Source of the DNA: Paenibacillus sp. GSMTC-2017
Lineage (GTDB): Bacteria > Bacillota > Bacilli > Paenibacillales > Paenibacillaceae
Direction of reading: 5' to 3'
Assembly (NCBI RefSeq): GCF_016019935.1
Contig: NZ_JAECMT010000001.1
Coordinates: 1,430,774-1,494,773 of the forward strand
DNA length: 64,000 nucleotides
Part shown: positions 18,452 through 28,120 of the stretch, piece after piece
Layout: the number at the start of each line of letters is the position of its first letter
How positions within the stretch are numbered: position 1 is the first letter of the stretch
Notes under the pieces: model-generated
Seen by the model: only the letters and a program-made list of their open reading frames with translations
Told to the model about the DNA's origin: nothing
Databases searched by the model: none
Program-made: the position numbers and the translations under genes

Positions 18452-18501
18452 GTATTGGCATACCTATTGAATTTACTTAAAAAAATATGTATGAGCATAC
18501 C
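18452..18501 (-). promoter_or_regulatory. Two copies of a palindromic operator in the methylase leader
   Basis: GTATtgGCATACCTA (18452-18466) and GTATgaGCATACCTA (18489-18503) agree at 13 of 15 positions, are 37 bp apart and each contain an inverted repeat (GTAT/ATAC). They lie between the -10 box and the RBS of the methylase gene, the position of repressor sites. The binding protein could be the antitoxin or the methylase itself (inference). Confidence 0.6.
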
Positions 18502-18502
18502 T

Positions 18503-18531
18503 AATATAACTTAGGGATAACTAACTGTCAA
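18503..18531 (-). promoter_or_regulatory. Near-consensus internal promoter of the methylase-toxin genes
   Basis: On the minus strand TTGACA (18526-18531) and TATATT (18503-18508) are exactly 17 bp apart. The promoter lies in the 116-bp gap between antitoxin and methylase, so these two downstream genes can be transcribed without the antitoxin. Confidence 0.75.
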
Positions 18532-18541
18532 GAAAAGCAAA

Positions 18542-18561
18542 GACCGGAGTTACCCCCGGTC
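18542..18561 (-). terminator. Hairpin overlapping the antitoxin stop codon
   Basis: GACCGG and CCGGTC arms flank an 8-nt loop that includes the stop codon, followed on the minus strand by TTTGCTTTTCTT. It may act as a weak terminator or attenuator separating antitoxin from methylase-toxin transcription. Confidence 0.45.
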
Positions 18562-18828
18562 ACCATTATTAATTTTCTGTTTTATTTTATCAAATACTTC
18601 AGAGTGAGTATAACGGACATCTGACTTACTTGCTTCAAGTTCAGCTTCTTTCAGTTTTGCAAATATCTCTTTGTCGTATTGCATATTCTCAAACTGCTCA
18701 ATACTCATGACGACCATATCGCCATGTCCATTTTTCGTGAGAAATACCGGCTCTCGACTTTCATGAACGATCTTGGATATTTCAGCAAAATTGTTCCGCA
18801 GATCGGATATAGGTCTAATTTGTGGCAA
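18550..18828 (-). CDS. Phd/YefM-type antitoxin
   Basis: 92 residues, TTG start after AAAGGAGAGGG. The N-terminal Phd/YefM fold is clear: I-S-D-L-R-N-N-F-A-E-I-S, E-P-V-F-L-T-K-N-G-H-G-D-M-V-V-M-S, then E-Q-F-E-N-M. The C-terminal 40 residues are charged and would wrap the toxin. Phd proteins bind DNA as dimers and repress their own operon. The expected toxin partner is the ParE gene at 16243, but a methylase gene is placed between them. It is the first gene of the unit and has its own promoter at 18852-18880. Confidence 0.88.
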   Translation of the reverse strand: MPQIRPISDLRNNFAEISKIVHESREPVFLTKNGHGDMVVMSIEQFENMQYDKEIFAKLKEAELEASKSDVRYTHSEVFDKIKQKINNGDRG

Positions 18829-18851
18829 AACGTCCCTCTCCTTTCAATAAT

Positions 18852-18880
18852 ATTTTATCATGATTATGATATCCATTCAA
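18852..18880 (-). promoter_or_regulatory. Antitoxin promoter with operator palindrome
   Basis: TTGAAT (18875-18880) and TAAAAT (18852-18857) are spaced 17 bp. A perfect inverted repeat TATCAT-GATT-ATGATA (18856-18871) fills the spacer, as expected for Phd-type autorepression. Confidence 0.65.
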
Positions 18881-18884
18881 CTTG

Positions 18885-19150
18885 ATTCTAATACAAAGAT
18901 AGCCGTTTTTTCAGAGATCAGGCAACATTAGATATACGTAACTGAAGAATGAATGATACGATACCACATTTTCATTCAGTTGCCTGGGGCTACTTGATGT
19001 ACATTTTAATAACTAGCCACAGGATCTTCATTGTGGCGCTTTATGCCACAAGACTATTTAAGGTTTTAGCAAGTTTGACACTTTCTTTTCCCATATTTCA
19101 CAGAATCTATTTACGAATATCTGTTGCTAATTTATTTCAAGAAACTCTAA
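18885..19150. other. Intergenic region with inverted repeats, no gene seen
   Basis: Two nested inverted repeats are visible: CAGGCAAC (18919-18926) with GTTGCCTG (18979-18986), enclosing an imperfect AACTGAA...TTCAGTT fold, and a compact TTGTGGC/GCCACAA hairpin at 19031-19051. Neither carries a T-run, so they are not obvious terminators. Short ORFs here have no RBS. Confidence 0.4.
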
Positions 19151-22100
19151 TTATCTTTCCATCATCTCTTGACTTAATCTTCTAACTGGTCCAATTTGCT
19201 TTTCAAACATTAAATCCCAGATATCCAGACATTCTTGTGCTATGCTCTTTAACTCTTCTCTCGCAGATCCAGAGGTCTCATCGTATAATCCAATTATTAT
19301 TTTAGAGATTTCTTCGTGTATTCCCCAAACATTCTCATATCTATCAATATCATTATGGATTAAATACCAACTCATAGATAATATTATATCTTTATATTCA
19401 ATTACTGACTTTGACTCCTCTTCCAGGTAGTGTACAAATGTATGTAATGTTCTAGGGCTTAAATCAGATTTCATTATCTCTATCAAAAAATCCTTATCTC
19501 TCTCCAAATTAATTAAATCATCATAAAATAATCTTGAGATTGGCCTTTCTAAATCTACTGTGCTTGTTTTAAATCTTAGTATAATATTTTTAGCTAATGT
19601 ATTATATTCATCCTTATTAAAATATAACATGACCATACATAGAACCTCTTCAGCTTGTAATTTGCTCATAGTTTCTACATTTGTCATTTCATCTACAAAT
19701 TCATTTTTAAGTATATACATTTCTGATAAACAATGTGCACCAGCCTTAATTAATTCTTCATCTTCAGAATCATAGCATTCTTTAATAATTCGTAATACGC
19801 GATTTCGATACTTAGGGTACAGTAAAAAAAACATATTTTTTGTATTATGAAATCCTGCCAGTCGGTAATCTTGTTCATAAAGATAAAGAATCTTATCAGT
19901 AGCCCAGTCTCGATCAATATTATATGAAGGCCATAGCACAGATAAAGTTGCTAATCTTACTGCAGGATTTTCATCATATGCCAATCTTTCGATTACTTCT
20001 TTAAACTGCTTAAAATGACCATTGTCTTTCCATAAAAGATGAGCTATTGCTCTGGATGCTTTACCTCTTACGCAATTCAACGCATTGCTTTGTAACATAT
20101 CAAAGCTACGCATTTCATTATCTTCACTGCTAGTCACATTTGGTTTTCCATTTTCCGGGTTTTTATGATTATTCGCAATGTCCTTAAGGATATCCAAAAT
20201 CTCTTGTGACCATTCAACTTTTTCTCTATTCTCAACTAGAGTACAAATGGAACTTGCCCTATAGGAAGTGTAATTAAATGAATATTTTAGAATCAATGCT
20301 TCTAACTGTTTTGACGGGACTTTATCCAAATTTTTACTGTGCGCCACTCCACTAAACAATGAATCAATATATATATCTATAATCTTATTATTATTTGAAA
20401 GCATCAACTTTATCATTCTTTCAGGATCTTCGGAAACGGCACTATTAAAACTACTTGAAAATGACTCAATTGAATTTTCTACATATTCTCCCGAAGTTGC
20501 ATTCCAACGTGAAATATACTCCTTGCTAGGTTTATTGCTAGTTAATATATCCATCCAGTTTTTATTACTTAGCTTCTTTCCCCCAACAGGAGAAATTACA
20601 GATCCACTGTGTCCGTTTGAATACTTGTATAATATATGTTCATTGATAAATCTACGCCGTAATATACGTAACAAATCTTTGGACTTTTCACTGAGACGAC
20701 TATATGGTAGCACTTCTAGGATTTCTTTTTGTAAGTCCCCCCAAAAACTCCAATAGGCTTTGTGACCATTATTCCCACGATTAAACTCTATTCTACGTTG
20801 ATACATTCCTTTAGATAAAGGTGAAATATAACCAATAACAGTTTTTTCTAGTTTATCAAAAATAGCTTGGCTACAATGTTCTGAATGCCTAGCTATAACC
20901 AGTTTTGCAAGCAACAACTCATCGCCATTACCACTTGTTTTTTCAAATATGTTATTATCAAAATCAATACATATATATTCAATAATAGTATCACTAAATA
21001 AATTAGGTAATCTGGACAATGTATCTAAAATTATCTCATTATATAACTCATTGCCTGTCCCCATAAAATCTTCATATAATTCCCAAAATATGTTTGGATT
21101 TAAAGCAATCAATGCTGCATTCGCCTTTTTTATAATTTGAATGCATGCTCTTTCAAGTCCCCTTTTGTAGAGGTATCTTCCAGACCAATCACTATAATAC
21201 AACATTTCATCTTTTCCAGTCGGGATAAATGGTAGTAATAAATTAATTACTTCTACACAATTTTTAATTAATACTTCCGAATCCTCTTGCAGAAATTCCT
21301 CTTCATATCTATATATGGTTTTAGAATGTCTATTGCGTTTATTTTCCAATAAAAACACCAACACACGCATTGCTCTCATTTCACAATTTTTAAGCATTGC
21401 CTTAAAGTTAAGATAGTTGTCAACCATATGTGGATAATGAAAATAAAATTTCATTCGTAATTCAAACATCTCATCGGAATCTTGATTGATATCATTTGAA
21501 AAACATCGCCAAAATTTATTATCATCATCTTGCGATAGAAATGCTCGCTTTTCTATAAATTCAACATCTTTATATTCATAATTAGGAGATATACTAGCAA
21601 TCAAATTAAAGACAACAGCTTTTTTCTCTGAAGTTTCAAACCATTTGTCTAAAATACCGCAATCCCTGAGTAATCTGATATATTGTGGCTTAGAATATAT
21701 AACATTATCTATTATGTGGTTTCCGTATTTTTCATCTTCGCAATTTTTGATTATATAGTTCTGTATATTCTCGTCTAAAACATCTAGTTGATTTAATACT
21801 TCAAAAACGACAAATCTCACACTATATCTGAGTTGCTCATAATTTAGCATTTTTATTCCTGCATCAAGAAAATCCTCGCGATTATATTCAATTAAATTCT
21901 GTAAAAACATCTGCACCTGGTATCTTCTCCCAGGTGTTTGCCTTTCTTTATTTCCTATAACCTCTAAAATATCTCCACCCTCATAATACTTTCTCAACAT
22001 TTCTTCAGCTAGAAAACAATCTAAGATAGATTGATGAGCAAAGGAAATTTTATTATCTTGTTTCAGTAGAAAACCATTAGATGATAAAAAATCCAGGCAT

Positions 22101-23710
22101 GAGATATTGACCTTCAATAAATTTGAGGGAATACTTATTCGACCCAATTTATCAAAAAAACCAATTATCCTTTCCTTTGTTTCATTTACATCCCCCTCGC
22201 TTAATCCAAATGCAAAGCAGTTTCTTAATAATTGCGCCCACCATTCGGTAACCAAATGACTTGCAGTCGAACATTCACTATATTCTTTATTAGAGTCTAA
22301 TCGTTCCCAAATATATATATTGCTAGGTATTTTTAGTATCTCCTTCAATTTAACTGTTAAACTATCATAACGATTCCCTATAACATCTCTCACTGTTTCA
22401 TCACAAAATTCATTAACTTGAATCTCATTCCATTGGATACCCTCTTTTTTCTTATTGTCCTTTTTAAACAAATATTTAATATTATTATCATTTTCCAAAT
22501 CATACGTTCTACATACAAACACCACAGAAATCTTATATTCTCTTTCAATATTTAATCTCTCTACTTGATCTATAATCTGAGTGCATACCAATAAAGCATC
22601 TCTAGAATGCGCTTGAGTCCAGCGTAGTGCATCTAATTGATCTAGAATAATTACAGCATTTTGAGTTCTAGAAACACTATGTATACAATGAACTATAGAT
22701 GCCGGTAACCCTAGATCTTTCCCCCATTTCTCCGCTGTACCACTCGGAATACGTTTATCTAATTTAATCGCTAGATATGGTATGGCACTATCGCGACAAT
22801 AGTTAATAATGTCCTCAGTACAACCACTTTTTCCTCTTCCAGCTTTCCCATGTATAATCAAGGACTCCCCTGAATTTATAGCTTTTCTACATAAACAAAA
22901 TTCCTGTCTATCAATTAACTCATTATTCAATGGAATAAATAAATATCTATATTCTCGATTTAATTCCTCCAATCTAGGAACAATCCGTCTATCAGAAGCA
23001 AGATTTTTTAATTCTATTTCGTTTTCACTAAGCAGTTGATGAACAACTGTTTGGTCTATTTGTTTTCCTAGAAGGTCTCCTTCTATAATCCAAGAAACCA
23101 ATCGTTCATAAATGTCTTGTTCATCACCAAGCAGCAGATAACTTATTTTTGATAAAATTAATTCTTTTAGTTCAGCATCTGGAAATTGACGATACGATAT
23201 CTTCTTTAAAAGAGAAATACATTTAATTAAATCCATTTCTACCACAGGATCTAGATCCATTGACTTACAAAAATTTTTGAAAAAATCTTTTAGTTCTTTA
23301 CTGGCATTAAGAATTTGATTATGATAAAAATCTTGAGGAATGTTACTAGTATTCCTTGCTCTAGTGATAAGGTCTTCTAATAGCATGAACGATACAGGTG
23401 ATACCAAGGCAACTCTATTCGATTCATCCCTCTCTAATTGAAACTTCCAATTTGTAAAGATCCCTCTTGCATTGGCTGTGCCATAATCCCAATATTCCTT
23501 ACTTGCATTTCTCCCTTTACATTGCTGACCTTCTCTGGTGCCATTTTTATTACCAATCCAAATATCAACTCCCCGCTCGTCATCTCCAAGAGCTTCAAAC
23601 ATAATATATTCTAGCTTCTCCTCCAATACTTCAAGGATCTTATAAATTATCCATCTTATCTCGAATCTATTACCGCTTTTATCTGCTCTTCCACCTAATT
23701 CATATGGCAT
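19151..23710 (-). CDS. Nuclease-STAND/NACHT-like NTPase-HEAT protein, putative AVAST-like anti-phage effector
   Basis: 1519 residues from the ATG at 23710 (GGGGGAT upstream); a further in-frame ATG at 23797 has no RBS. Domain order, numbered from 23710: (1) PD-(D/E)xK nuclease, about 1-130, with G-D-D-E-R-G-V-D (Asp49) and Q-Q-C-K-G (Gln63, Lys65), close to Mrr/Cap4-type nucleases; (2) linker to about 270; (3) P-loop NTPase with Walker A G-K-A-G-R-G-K-S (288-295), Walker B V-I-I-L-D-Q-L-D (353-360), and V-V-F-V-C-R-T-Y as the sensor strand; (4) helical repeats of HEAT/ARM type to the end, e.g. A-Y-D-E-N-P-A-V-R-L-A-T. This plan is that of AVAST and NLR-like defence proteins that recognise a phage protein, oligomerise and degrade DNA. 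Exact family is not certain. The gene is AT-rich compared with its neighbours, suggesting transfer. Confidence 0.82.
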   Translation of the reverse strand: MPYELGGRADKSGNRFEIRWIIYKILEVLEEKLEYIMFEALGDDERGVDIWIGNKNGTREGQQCKGRNASKEYWDYGTANARGIFTNWKFQLERDESNRVALVSPVSFMLLEDLITRARNTSNIPQDFYHNQILNASKELKDFFKNFCKSMDLDPVVEMDLIKCISLLKKISYRQFPDAELKELILSKISYLLLGDEQDIYERLVSWIIEGDLLGKQIDQTVVHQLLSENEIELKNLASDRRIVPRLEELNREYRYLFIPLNNELIDRQEFCLCRKAINSGESLIIHGKAGRGKSGCTEDIINYCRDSAIPYLAIKLDKRIPSGTAEKWGKDLGLPASIVHCIHSVSRTQNAVIILDQLDALRWTQAHSRDALLVCTQIIDQVERLNIEREYKISVVFVCRTYDLENDNNIKYLFKKDNKKKEGIQWNEIQVNEFCDETVRDVIGNRYDSLTVKLKEILKIPSNIYIWERLDSNKEYSECSTASHLVTEWWAQLLRNCFAFGLSEGDVNETKERIIGFFDKLGRISIPSNLLKVNISCLDFLSSNGFLLKQDNKISFAHQSILDCFLAEEMLRKYYEGGDILEVIGNKERQTPGRRYQVQMFLQNLIEYNREDFLDAGIKMLNYEQLRYSVRFVVFEVLNQLDVLDENIQNYIIKNCEDEKYGNHIIDNVIYSKPQYIRLLRDCGILDKWFETSEKKAVVFNLIASISPNYEYKDVEFIEKRAFLSQDDDNKFWRCFSNDINQDSDEMFELRMKFYFHYPHMVDNYLNFKAMLKNCEMRAMRVLVFLLENKRNRHSKTIYRYEEEFLQEDSEVLIKNCVEVINLLLPFIPTGKDEMLYYSDWSGRYLYKRGLERACIQIIKKANAALIALNPNIFWELYEDFMGTGNELYNEIILDTLSRLPNLFSDTIIEYICIDFDNNIFEKTSGNGDELLLAKLVIARHSEHCSQAIFDKLEKTVIGYISPLSKGMYQRRIEFNRGNNGHKAYWSFWGDLQKEILEVLPYSRLSEKSKDLLRILRRRFINEHILYKYSNGHSGSVISPVGGKKLSNKNWMDILTSNKPSKEYISRWNATSGEYVENSIESFSSSFNSAVSEDPERMIKLMLSNNNKIIDIYIDSLFSGVAHSKNLDKVPSKQLEALILKYSFNYTSYRASSICTLVENREKVEWSQEILDILKDIANNHKNPENGKPNVTSSEDNEMRSFDMLQSNALNCVRGKASRAIAHLLWKDNGHFKQFKEVIERLAYDENPAVRLATLSVLWPSYNIDRDWATDKILYLYEQDYRLAGFHNTKNMFFLLYPKYRNRVLRIIKECYDSEDEELIKAGAHCLSEMYILKNEFVDEMTNVETMSKLQAEEVLCMVMLYFNKDEYNTLAKNIILRFKTSTVDLERPISRLFYDDLINLERDKDFLIEIMKSDLSPRTLHTFVHYLEEESKSVIEYKDIILSMSWYLIHNDIDRYENVWGIHEEISKIIIGLYDETSGSAREELKSIAQECLDIWDLMFEKQIGPVRRLSQEMMER

Positions 23711-23719
23711 ACTAATCCC

Positions 23720-23765
23720 CCATCTAAAAAGCAAGCTACAATAGATTAATGATTGAAGCTTGCTT
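23720..23765 (-). promoter_or_regulatory. Terminator-like hairpin in the leader of the NTPase gene
   Basis: On the minus strand, AAGCAAGCT and AGCTTGCTT (9-bp perfect arms, 23757-23765 and 23729-23737) enclose 19 nt and are followed by TTTTTAG, only about 15 nt before the start codon. It has the form of an intrinsic terminator and may attenuate expression. Confidence 0.5.
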
Positions 23766-24003
23766 AGTTGATATGTTATTTCACTTTTATAATTCATTAT
23801 TCTTTTGATTATTTATTCATGGATAATACATTCTGCCTCACACTATATCTCCGACAATCTTCTAAGCTAAACTGTGAAGCATTGTTAATAGTGTTCTCAA
23901 TATCCTCGGTCTTTAAGTCTGAAATTTGGATAATAACAGAACGGTTAGGCGTCAACTTTCTTCGATCAACGCCTACTCACGCATACTCGTTGAACTGCTA
24001 CAA

Positions 24004-24459
24004 TTAATTACTGACTTCAAACTCCAAAAGAGGTAATTTCCTCCCTTCAAATACGGTCGATTCAATCTCTCCAATCCGACTAGCTCCCATCGCTAGATAA
24101 AAATCTTCTGCAAGTGGTTCACTATGAATCGTAACTTTACTAATGTTCATACTCTTAGTAACCTCTATCATATTTTTCCATAACGTTTTTCCGTAGCCTT
24201 TCCCAATATATTTAGGATCGATAAATAAATCCTTTAGTAACCAACCATCCTCTTCTTGCTCCAGGCCTATAAAACCTGTTATGGTGTCTTCGTCTTCTAA
24301 CACAAATACTAGAGAAGTTGCAATATATTCAGACGATACAGTTAAATCGTTACGACAGGCCTCCATAAAATCTTCGCTATAACCCCAATAGGCTTTTGAA
24401 CGAAATGCAAGATCAGTTAAATAACTATCCTCATGAATAGTTGCTTTACGTATTTTCAA
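24004..24459 (-). CDS. GNAT-family N-acetyltransferase
   Basis: 151 residues, TTG start after AAAGGGGA. The N-terminal strand is I-R-K-A-T-I-H-E-D, with the aromatic tract F-R-S-K-A-Y-W-G-Y typical of one GNAT subgroup. The acetyl-CoA loop is D-P-K-Y-I-G-K-G-Y-G-K-T-L-W (Q/R-x-x-G-x-G/A pattern), followed by Y-L-A-M-G-A-S-R-I-G. It transfers acetyl from acetyl-CoA to an amine; the substrate is unknown. It lies between the NTPase and the HEAT-repeat gene, with no clear operon link. Confidence 0.88.
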   Translation of the reverse strand: MKIRKATIHEDSYLTDLAFRSKAYWGYSEDFMEACRNDLTVSSEYIATSLVFVLEDEDTITGFIGLEQEEDGWLLKDLFIDPKYIGKGYGKTLWKNMIEVTKSMNISKVTIHSEPLAEDFYLAMGASRIGEIESTVFEGRKLPLLEFEVSN

Positions 24460-24548
24460 ATATAAATCCCCTTTCTTAATCGACCAGCTTTAAGATGCCC
24501 ATGACCATCGCATCATGAAGAACAACGGCCCCATCAATATAAAAACAA

Positions 24549-27500
24549 TTACTCCCGCGCAGTCCAAATATCCAAAGCACATGAACTTATCCCCATGTTT
24601 GTGTGATTTCTATATAATTTTAATAGGCGAGTGCACTCTGGGCTCCACAACAATTGATTACCGGCAAATTCAAGAATTGAAAGCGCCATAAATTGAGATC
24701 CGCTACATCCATCCGTCCATATTACATCTATAATTTCTAATAATGTTTCTAGATTCAGATCACTTTTACTATCCCATATATCCTTTGCAACCATCTTATA
24801 TGCATCCCCTAAAAGATGTGGCTGATTAGATATGCAATTTGCAATTCTATTTAAATAAACAACGGTTTCCGGTGCGTTATTCCAATCAATAACTGCTATT
24901 TTCATATCCATAACAACATGCTTTAATGTTTCATTTGATTCCAAGCACTCAATAATGCCCATAAATAAAGGTGCGAGGTTTAAACGAGTGTTCTTCGGCA
25001 AATATGTCAATCTTCCAACAAATCTCAAGAGACGTTGTCGATGAGGCATATCTCTTTTTGCATTTGCATTCCAGTCATCACGAATTGGGACACTAGCGAG
25101 CTGTTTAAAAACAGCTATTACAGATTCATTTACCTCACCATCACGACATGTATCTAACAACGTATTCATTGCACCGTTCCATCTAACGCTATCGTCGAAA
25201 TCCAACATAGCCTTTGCAGTAGTAATCGCGATTGTTTGTTCGTTTCCGTTTGCCCAATTTCTCATCATGTTGAGAGCATATACTCCAACAGACTGATCTG
25301 CATGACTTGCAAGTTTAATAATGATTTCTAAATATCGCGTTCGATAGTGAACTGGAAGCTCACTTGGATGTTGAGATAATAAGCTTGTGGCAATATCACT
25401 TTGTGGTGAAGAAGCTATTTCATTTACTATTTTCCAACTACGTTCATCATCTAACAATTGCCTCGCTGCATGCCCTATTGCAATGACTACATCCTTATGT
25501 ACATTTGTTTTTTCGAACTCATTTATTAATAATGGTATGCTCTCACTACTTCTATAAGCCCCTAGTAACCTGATGGCCTCTTTCCTGACTGTAATTTTTA
25601 GTTTATCTTGATTTAATAGTTGTTTAAGCATTGCCGTTAACATAACCGGATTAACTCTACGTATGCACCTAGGTATCGAGTACATTGCCACACGTGCCCT
25701 ATCTCCATCCAAATTGTCTAATAAAATTGGAATTGCCTTTTCTGGTTGTTCCAATAACGAAAGTGCATGAAGCGCAGCCTCTACTATAGATACTTCCTTA
25801 TCTTTCAAAAGTTCTACTATTTTATCTGGGTGAATATCAGGCATATTAGCCATCGTTTTTATAACTTGTGAACGTTCAAAATGATCACGTTTAGCATCAG
25901 AAGCTATTTTTTCTAATACGGAACCAAAAGACTTTTGCTGACGAGGCAACCATTTATTAAACCCATTCATAGCTGGCACAACAAATATCGTTTTACCCGT
26001 TAAAAACTTGCCTTTAATAACAGCACCCGAAATAAATGGATCTAGCCATTCTTGACGTTTTAGATGCAGATGCATGAACACTTCATTTATTGCGATAAAC
26101 GATTGGTCCGAAGTCAATAATTGTTTAACTCTTTCATCACGTGTTTTAGTAGGTGTAAGCCAATGTCTTGTCGCTCGTGCTGCCACATGTTCAGAGCTCG
26201 CCGTCATCGCATCCTTTATTAAATGTTGAAGTTTGATTAGGTTATACCCTCTTTTACCGAAAGCGTTCGCCATAGTTATTACAAAATCGTAGTTTTCTCT
26301 TTTGTTTGCTTCTACAGCTAGTGGATAAAGCTCGTTAAATAAAATTTCAACTGTTTCTTGAGAAAAATTTTCTTCTAATGATGGTAGCATTAAATGACCG
26401 CTCTGCTTAGCTAGTTTCACAATCGTTTGTAATGAGAACTTAAAAATACCACTTTGAGGATTTAAGGAATGATGTCGCATAATACCTAAGGCCAAATTTT
26501 GAGTTTCAAGCCTTGTACTGTTTGAAGTATCTCTAGCTTCAATCACACTATCGACAAGTAAAGTAAGTTCTTTTATATGCTCATCCGTATAAATAGACAT
26601 TGGACTAACGGATAGCTCTCTTAACACTGCACACCGCACAGGGTCTTGGTCATTTTTGATGCGACCTACATACACCAACGTCTCAGCGATACCTTGTCTT
26701 GATAGAGCAGTACTCTTTATCAACTCTGTAAGTGCTACTGCACGTTCGTCTGCATCAGATACTAGTGTTGCTTTTACAAGTATTTCTCTTGAATGATGAA
26801 TAGAACGACAAGCAGTAATACTAATCAGCGTTCCCCGATCTTCATAAATTTCACGAAGCTCCATCATTCTAGCTGCTTCTTTGTCACGTAGTGTATGCGG
26901 TAATTCATTTAGTAACTGTTCTGGTAAAACGCGTTCTTGACGTTTATCTTCTTCATAGGCTGAATCAAAAAGCACTTTTCGATCTGAAGGAGCCATACAA
27001 TGAAGTAGTTTCGCTAGATGTATAGGACTATCTGCGAGTCGTTTAGCTATTTCCATCCATTGATCTATTGAAAAACAATTTCTTCTCTTTAAAATGCCCT
27101 CAGGTACTCCATTAGAAATCAGGTCGCCTCGCAGCTCATTTCGAGTTAGCAGCTTATATACAGCATCCGCATTTTTTTGAACTAAAGTACCCAGTTGCTT
27201 TCTAAGTGCAGGATGTATTTGACCTAATGGACTATGATTCTTGCTACATTCTAAAACCAAATCCGTCTTAACATTGCAAAATAGTTCGATAGCTGATGAA
27301 AACTCCCACCAAACTTTATCTTTATTCCTAAGAGGTGTGTTTTCTAACGTTGTTTTAAAATAATCCGCAACCACGTCAATATGTCGGATAGCTAATTTTT
27401 GCCAATTTTTTATGACGTAGCCAATTTCTAAAATCCATTTACTCACAGTGTCTTTAGAACATGCTTGTAGTAATATGGCTGCTTCCTGTGCTCCCCACGT

Positions 27501-27914
27501 AGCATACACAATAGGCAATAAACGTTCCGCTATAGGTTGACGATTTATAAATACAATCGTACGCAATAATTTGCGACGACAATCAAGTGATAAATGCACT
27601 ATTTCACGTTCAATATCACTATCTGAGGCTACTTTAGCTAAAAGACCTACTGCATGATTTCTAACAGAGGCCATCGAGTGCTTTAAGGCTAACAAAATAA
27701 CAGGTGCATCGTTTGTTACACCAGCACCTGTTAATGCAAGATGTGCCTCGTAAGCGCCATCCTCTAGCAACGATAAAAGCAATTTTGAATATTGAGCTGA
27801 CCCATTGTTATCTCGACCTAGTGTTGCAATCTTTTTCATTCTGTCCGAATATCCGAGTGAATCTAATTCTTTAAGTAAATTATTTTTATCCATTAGATCT
27901 TTTTTGAAATTCAT
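24549..27914 (-). CDS. Large HEAT-repeat protein (1121 aa), function unknown
   Basis: Helical repeats run through the whole protein, with typical HEAT units such as [30 protein letters not shown] and [14 protein letters not shown]. No nuclease, NTPase, membrane or signal segment is visible. Such proteins usually serve as scaffolds or DNA/protein-binding superhelices; the DNA glycosylase AlkD is one enzymatic HEAT example, but I see no link to it. The start at 27914 follows GTAGGAGACGT; an earlier in-frame start at 27953 lacks an RBS. It is next to the putative defence NTPase, which makes an accessory or defence role possible but unproven. Confidence 0.8.
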   Translation of the reverse strand: MNFKKDLMDKNNLLKELDSLGYSDRMKKIATLGRDNNGSAQYSKLLLSLLEDGAYEAHLALTGAGVTNDAPVILLALKHSMASVRNHAVGLLAKVASDSDIEREIVHLSLDCRRKLLRTIVFINRQPIAERLLPIVYATWGAQEAAILLQACSKDTVSKWILEIGYVIKNWQKLAIRHIDVVADYFKTTLENTPLRNKDKVWWEFSSAIELFCNVKTDLVLECSKNHSPLGQIHPALRKQLGTLVQKNADAVYKLLTRNELRGDLISNGVPEGILKRRNCFSIDQWMEIAKRLADSPIHLAKLLHCMAPSDRKVLFDSAYEEDKRQERVLPEQLLNELPHTLRDKEAARMMELREIYEDRGTLISITACRSIHHSREILVKATLVSDADERAVALTELIKSTALSRQGIAETLVYVGRIKNDQDPVRCAVLRELSVSPMSIYTDEHIKELTLLVDSVIEARDTSNSTRLETQNLALGIMRHHSLNPQSGIFKFSLQTIVKLAKQSGHLMLPSLEENFSQETVEILFNELYPLAVEANKRENYDFVITMANAFGKRGYNLIKLQHLIKDAMTASSEHVAARATRHWLTPTKTRDERVKQLLTSDQSFIAINEVFMHLHLKRQEWLDPFISGAVIKGKFLTGKTIFVVPAMNGFNKWLPRQQKSFGSVLEKIASDAKRDHFERSQVIKTMANMPDIHPDKIVELLKDKEVSIVEAALHALSLLEQPEKAIPILLDNLDGDRARVAMYSIPRCIRRVNPVMLTAMLKQLLNQDKLKITVRKEAIRLLGAYRSSESIPLLINEFEKTNVHKDVVIAIGHAARQLLDDERSWKIVNEIASSPQSDIATSLLSQHPSELPVHYRTRYLEIIIKLASHADQSVGVYALNMMRNWANGNEQTIAITTAKAMLDFDDSVRWNGAMNTLLDTCRDGEVNESVIAVFKQLASVPIRDDWNANAKRDMPHRQRLLRFVGRLTYLPKNTRLNLAPLFMGIIECLESNETLKHVVMDMKIAVIDWNNAPETVVYLNRIANCISNQPHLLGDAYKMVAKDIWDSKSDLNLETLLEIIDVIWTDGCSGSQFMALSILEFAGNQLLWSPECTRLLKLYRNHTNMGISSCALDIWTARE

Positions 27915-28120
27915 ACGTCTCCTACTTTCACTTGTTGTTATCACATTCAACATTATTCTCCATTTAGCAATGCTTTCCCTTTAATATAATTCCATAATTA
28001 CACATTAAATTTAGAAGAGATTAATCAAATATTGAAATTCCGCAACGTAAAAGGTTTTCTAACAGTTCATAAAGAAGTTAGTATGGGAATTATCCCGAAT
28101 GGGAAAATTGGGGGAACTTT

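Noticed and set aside
18949..19185. Plus-strand ORF of 78 codons
   Set aside because: It overlaps the end of the large NTPase gene, has no RBS and covers inverted repeats.
23711..23797. Upstream ATG of the NTPase
   Set aside because: There is no RBS, and the leader hairpin would fall inside the coding region; the M-P-Y-E-L start has a better site.
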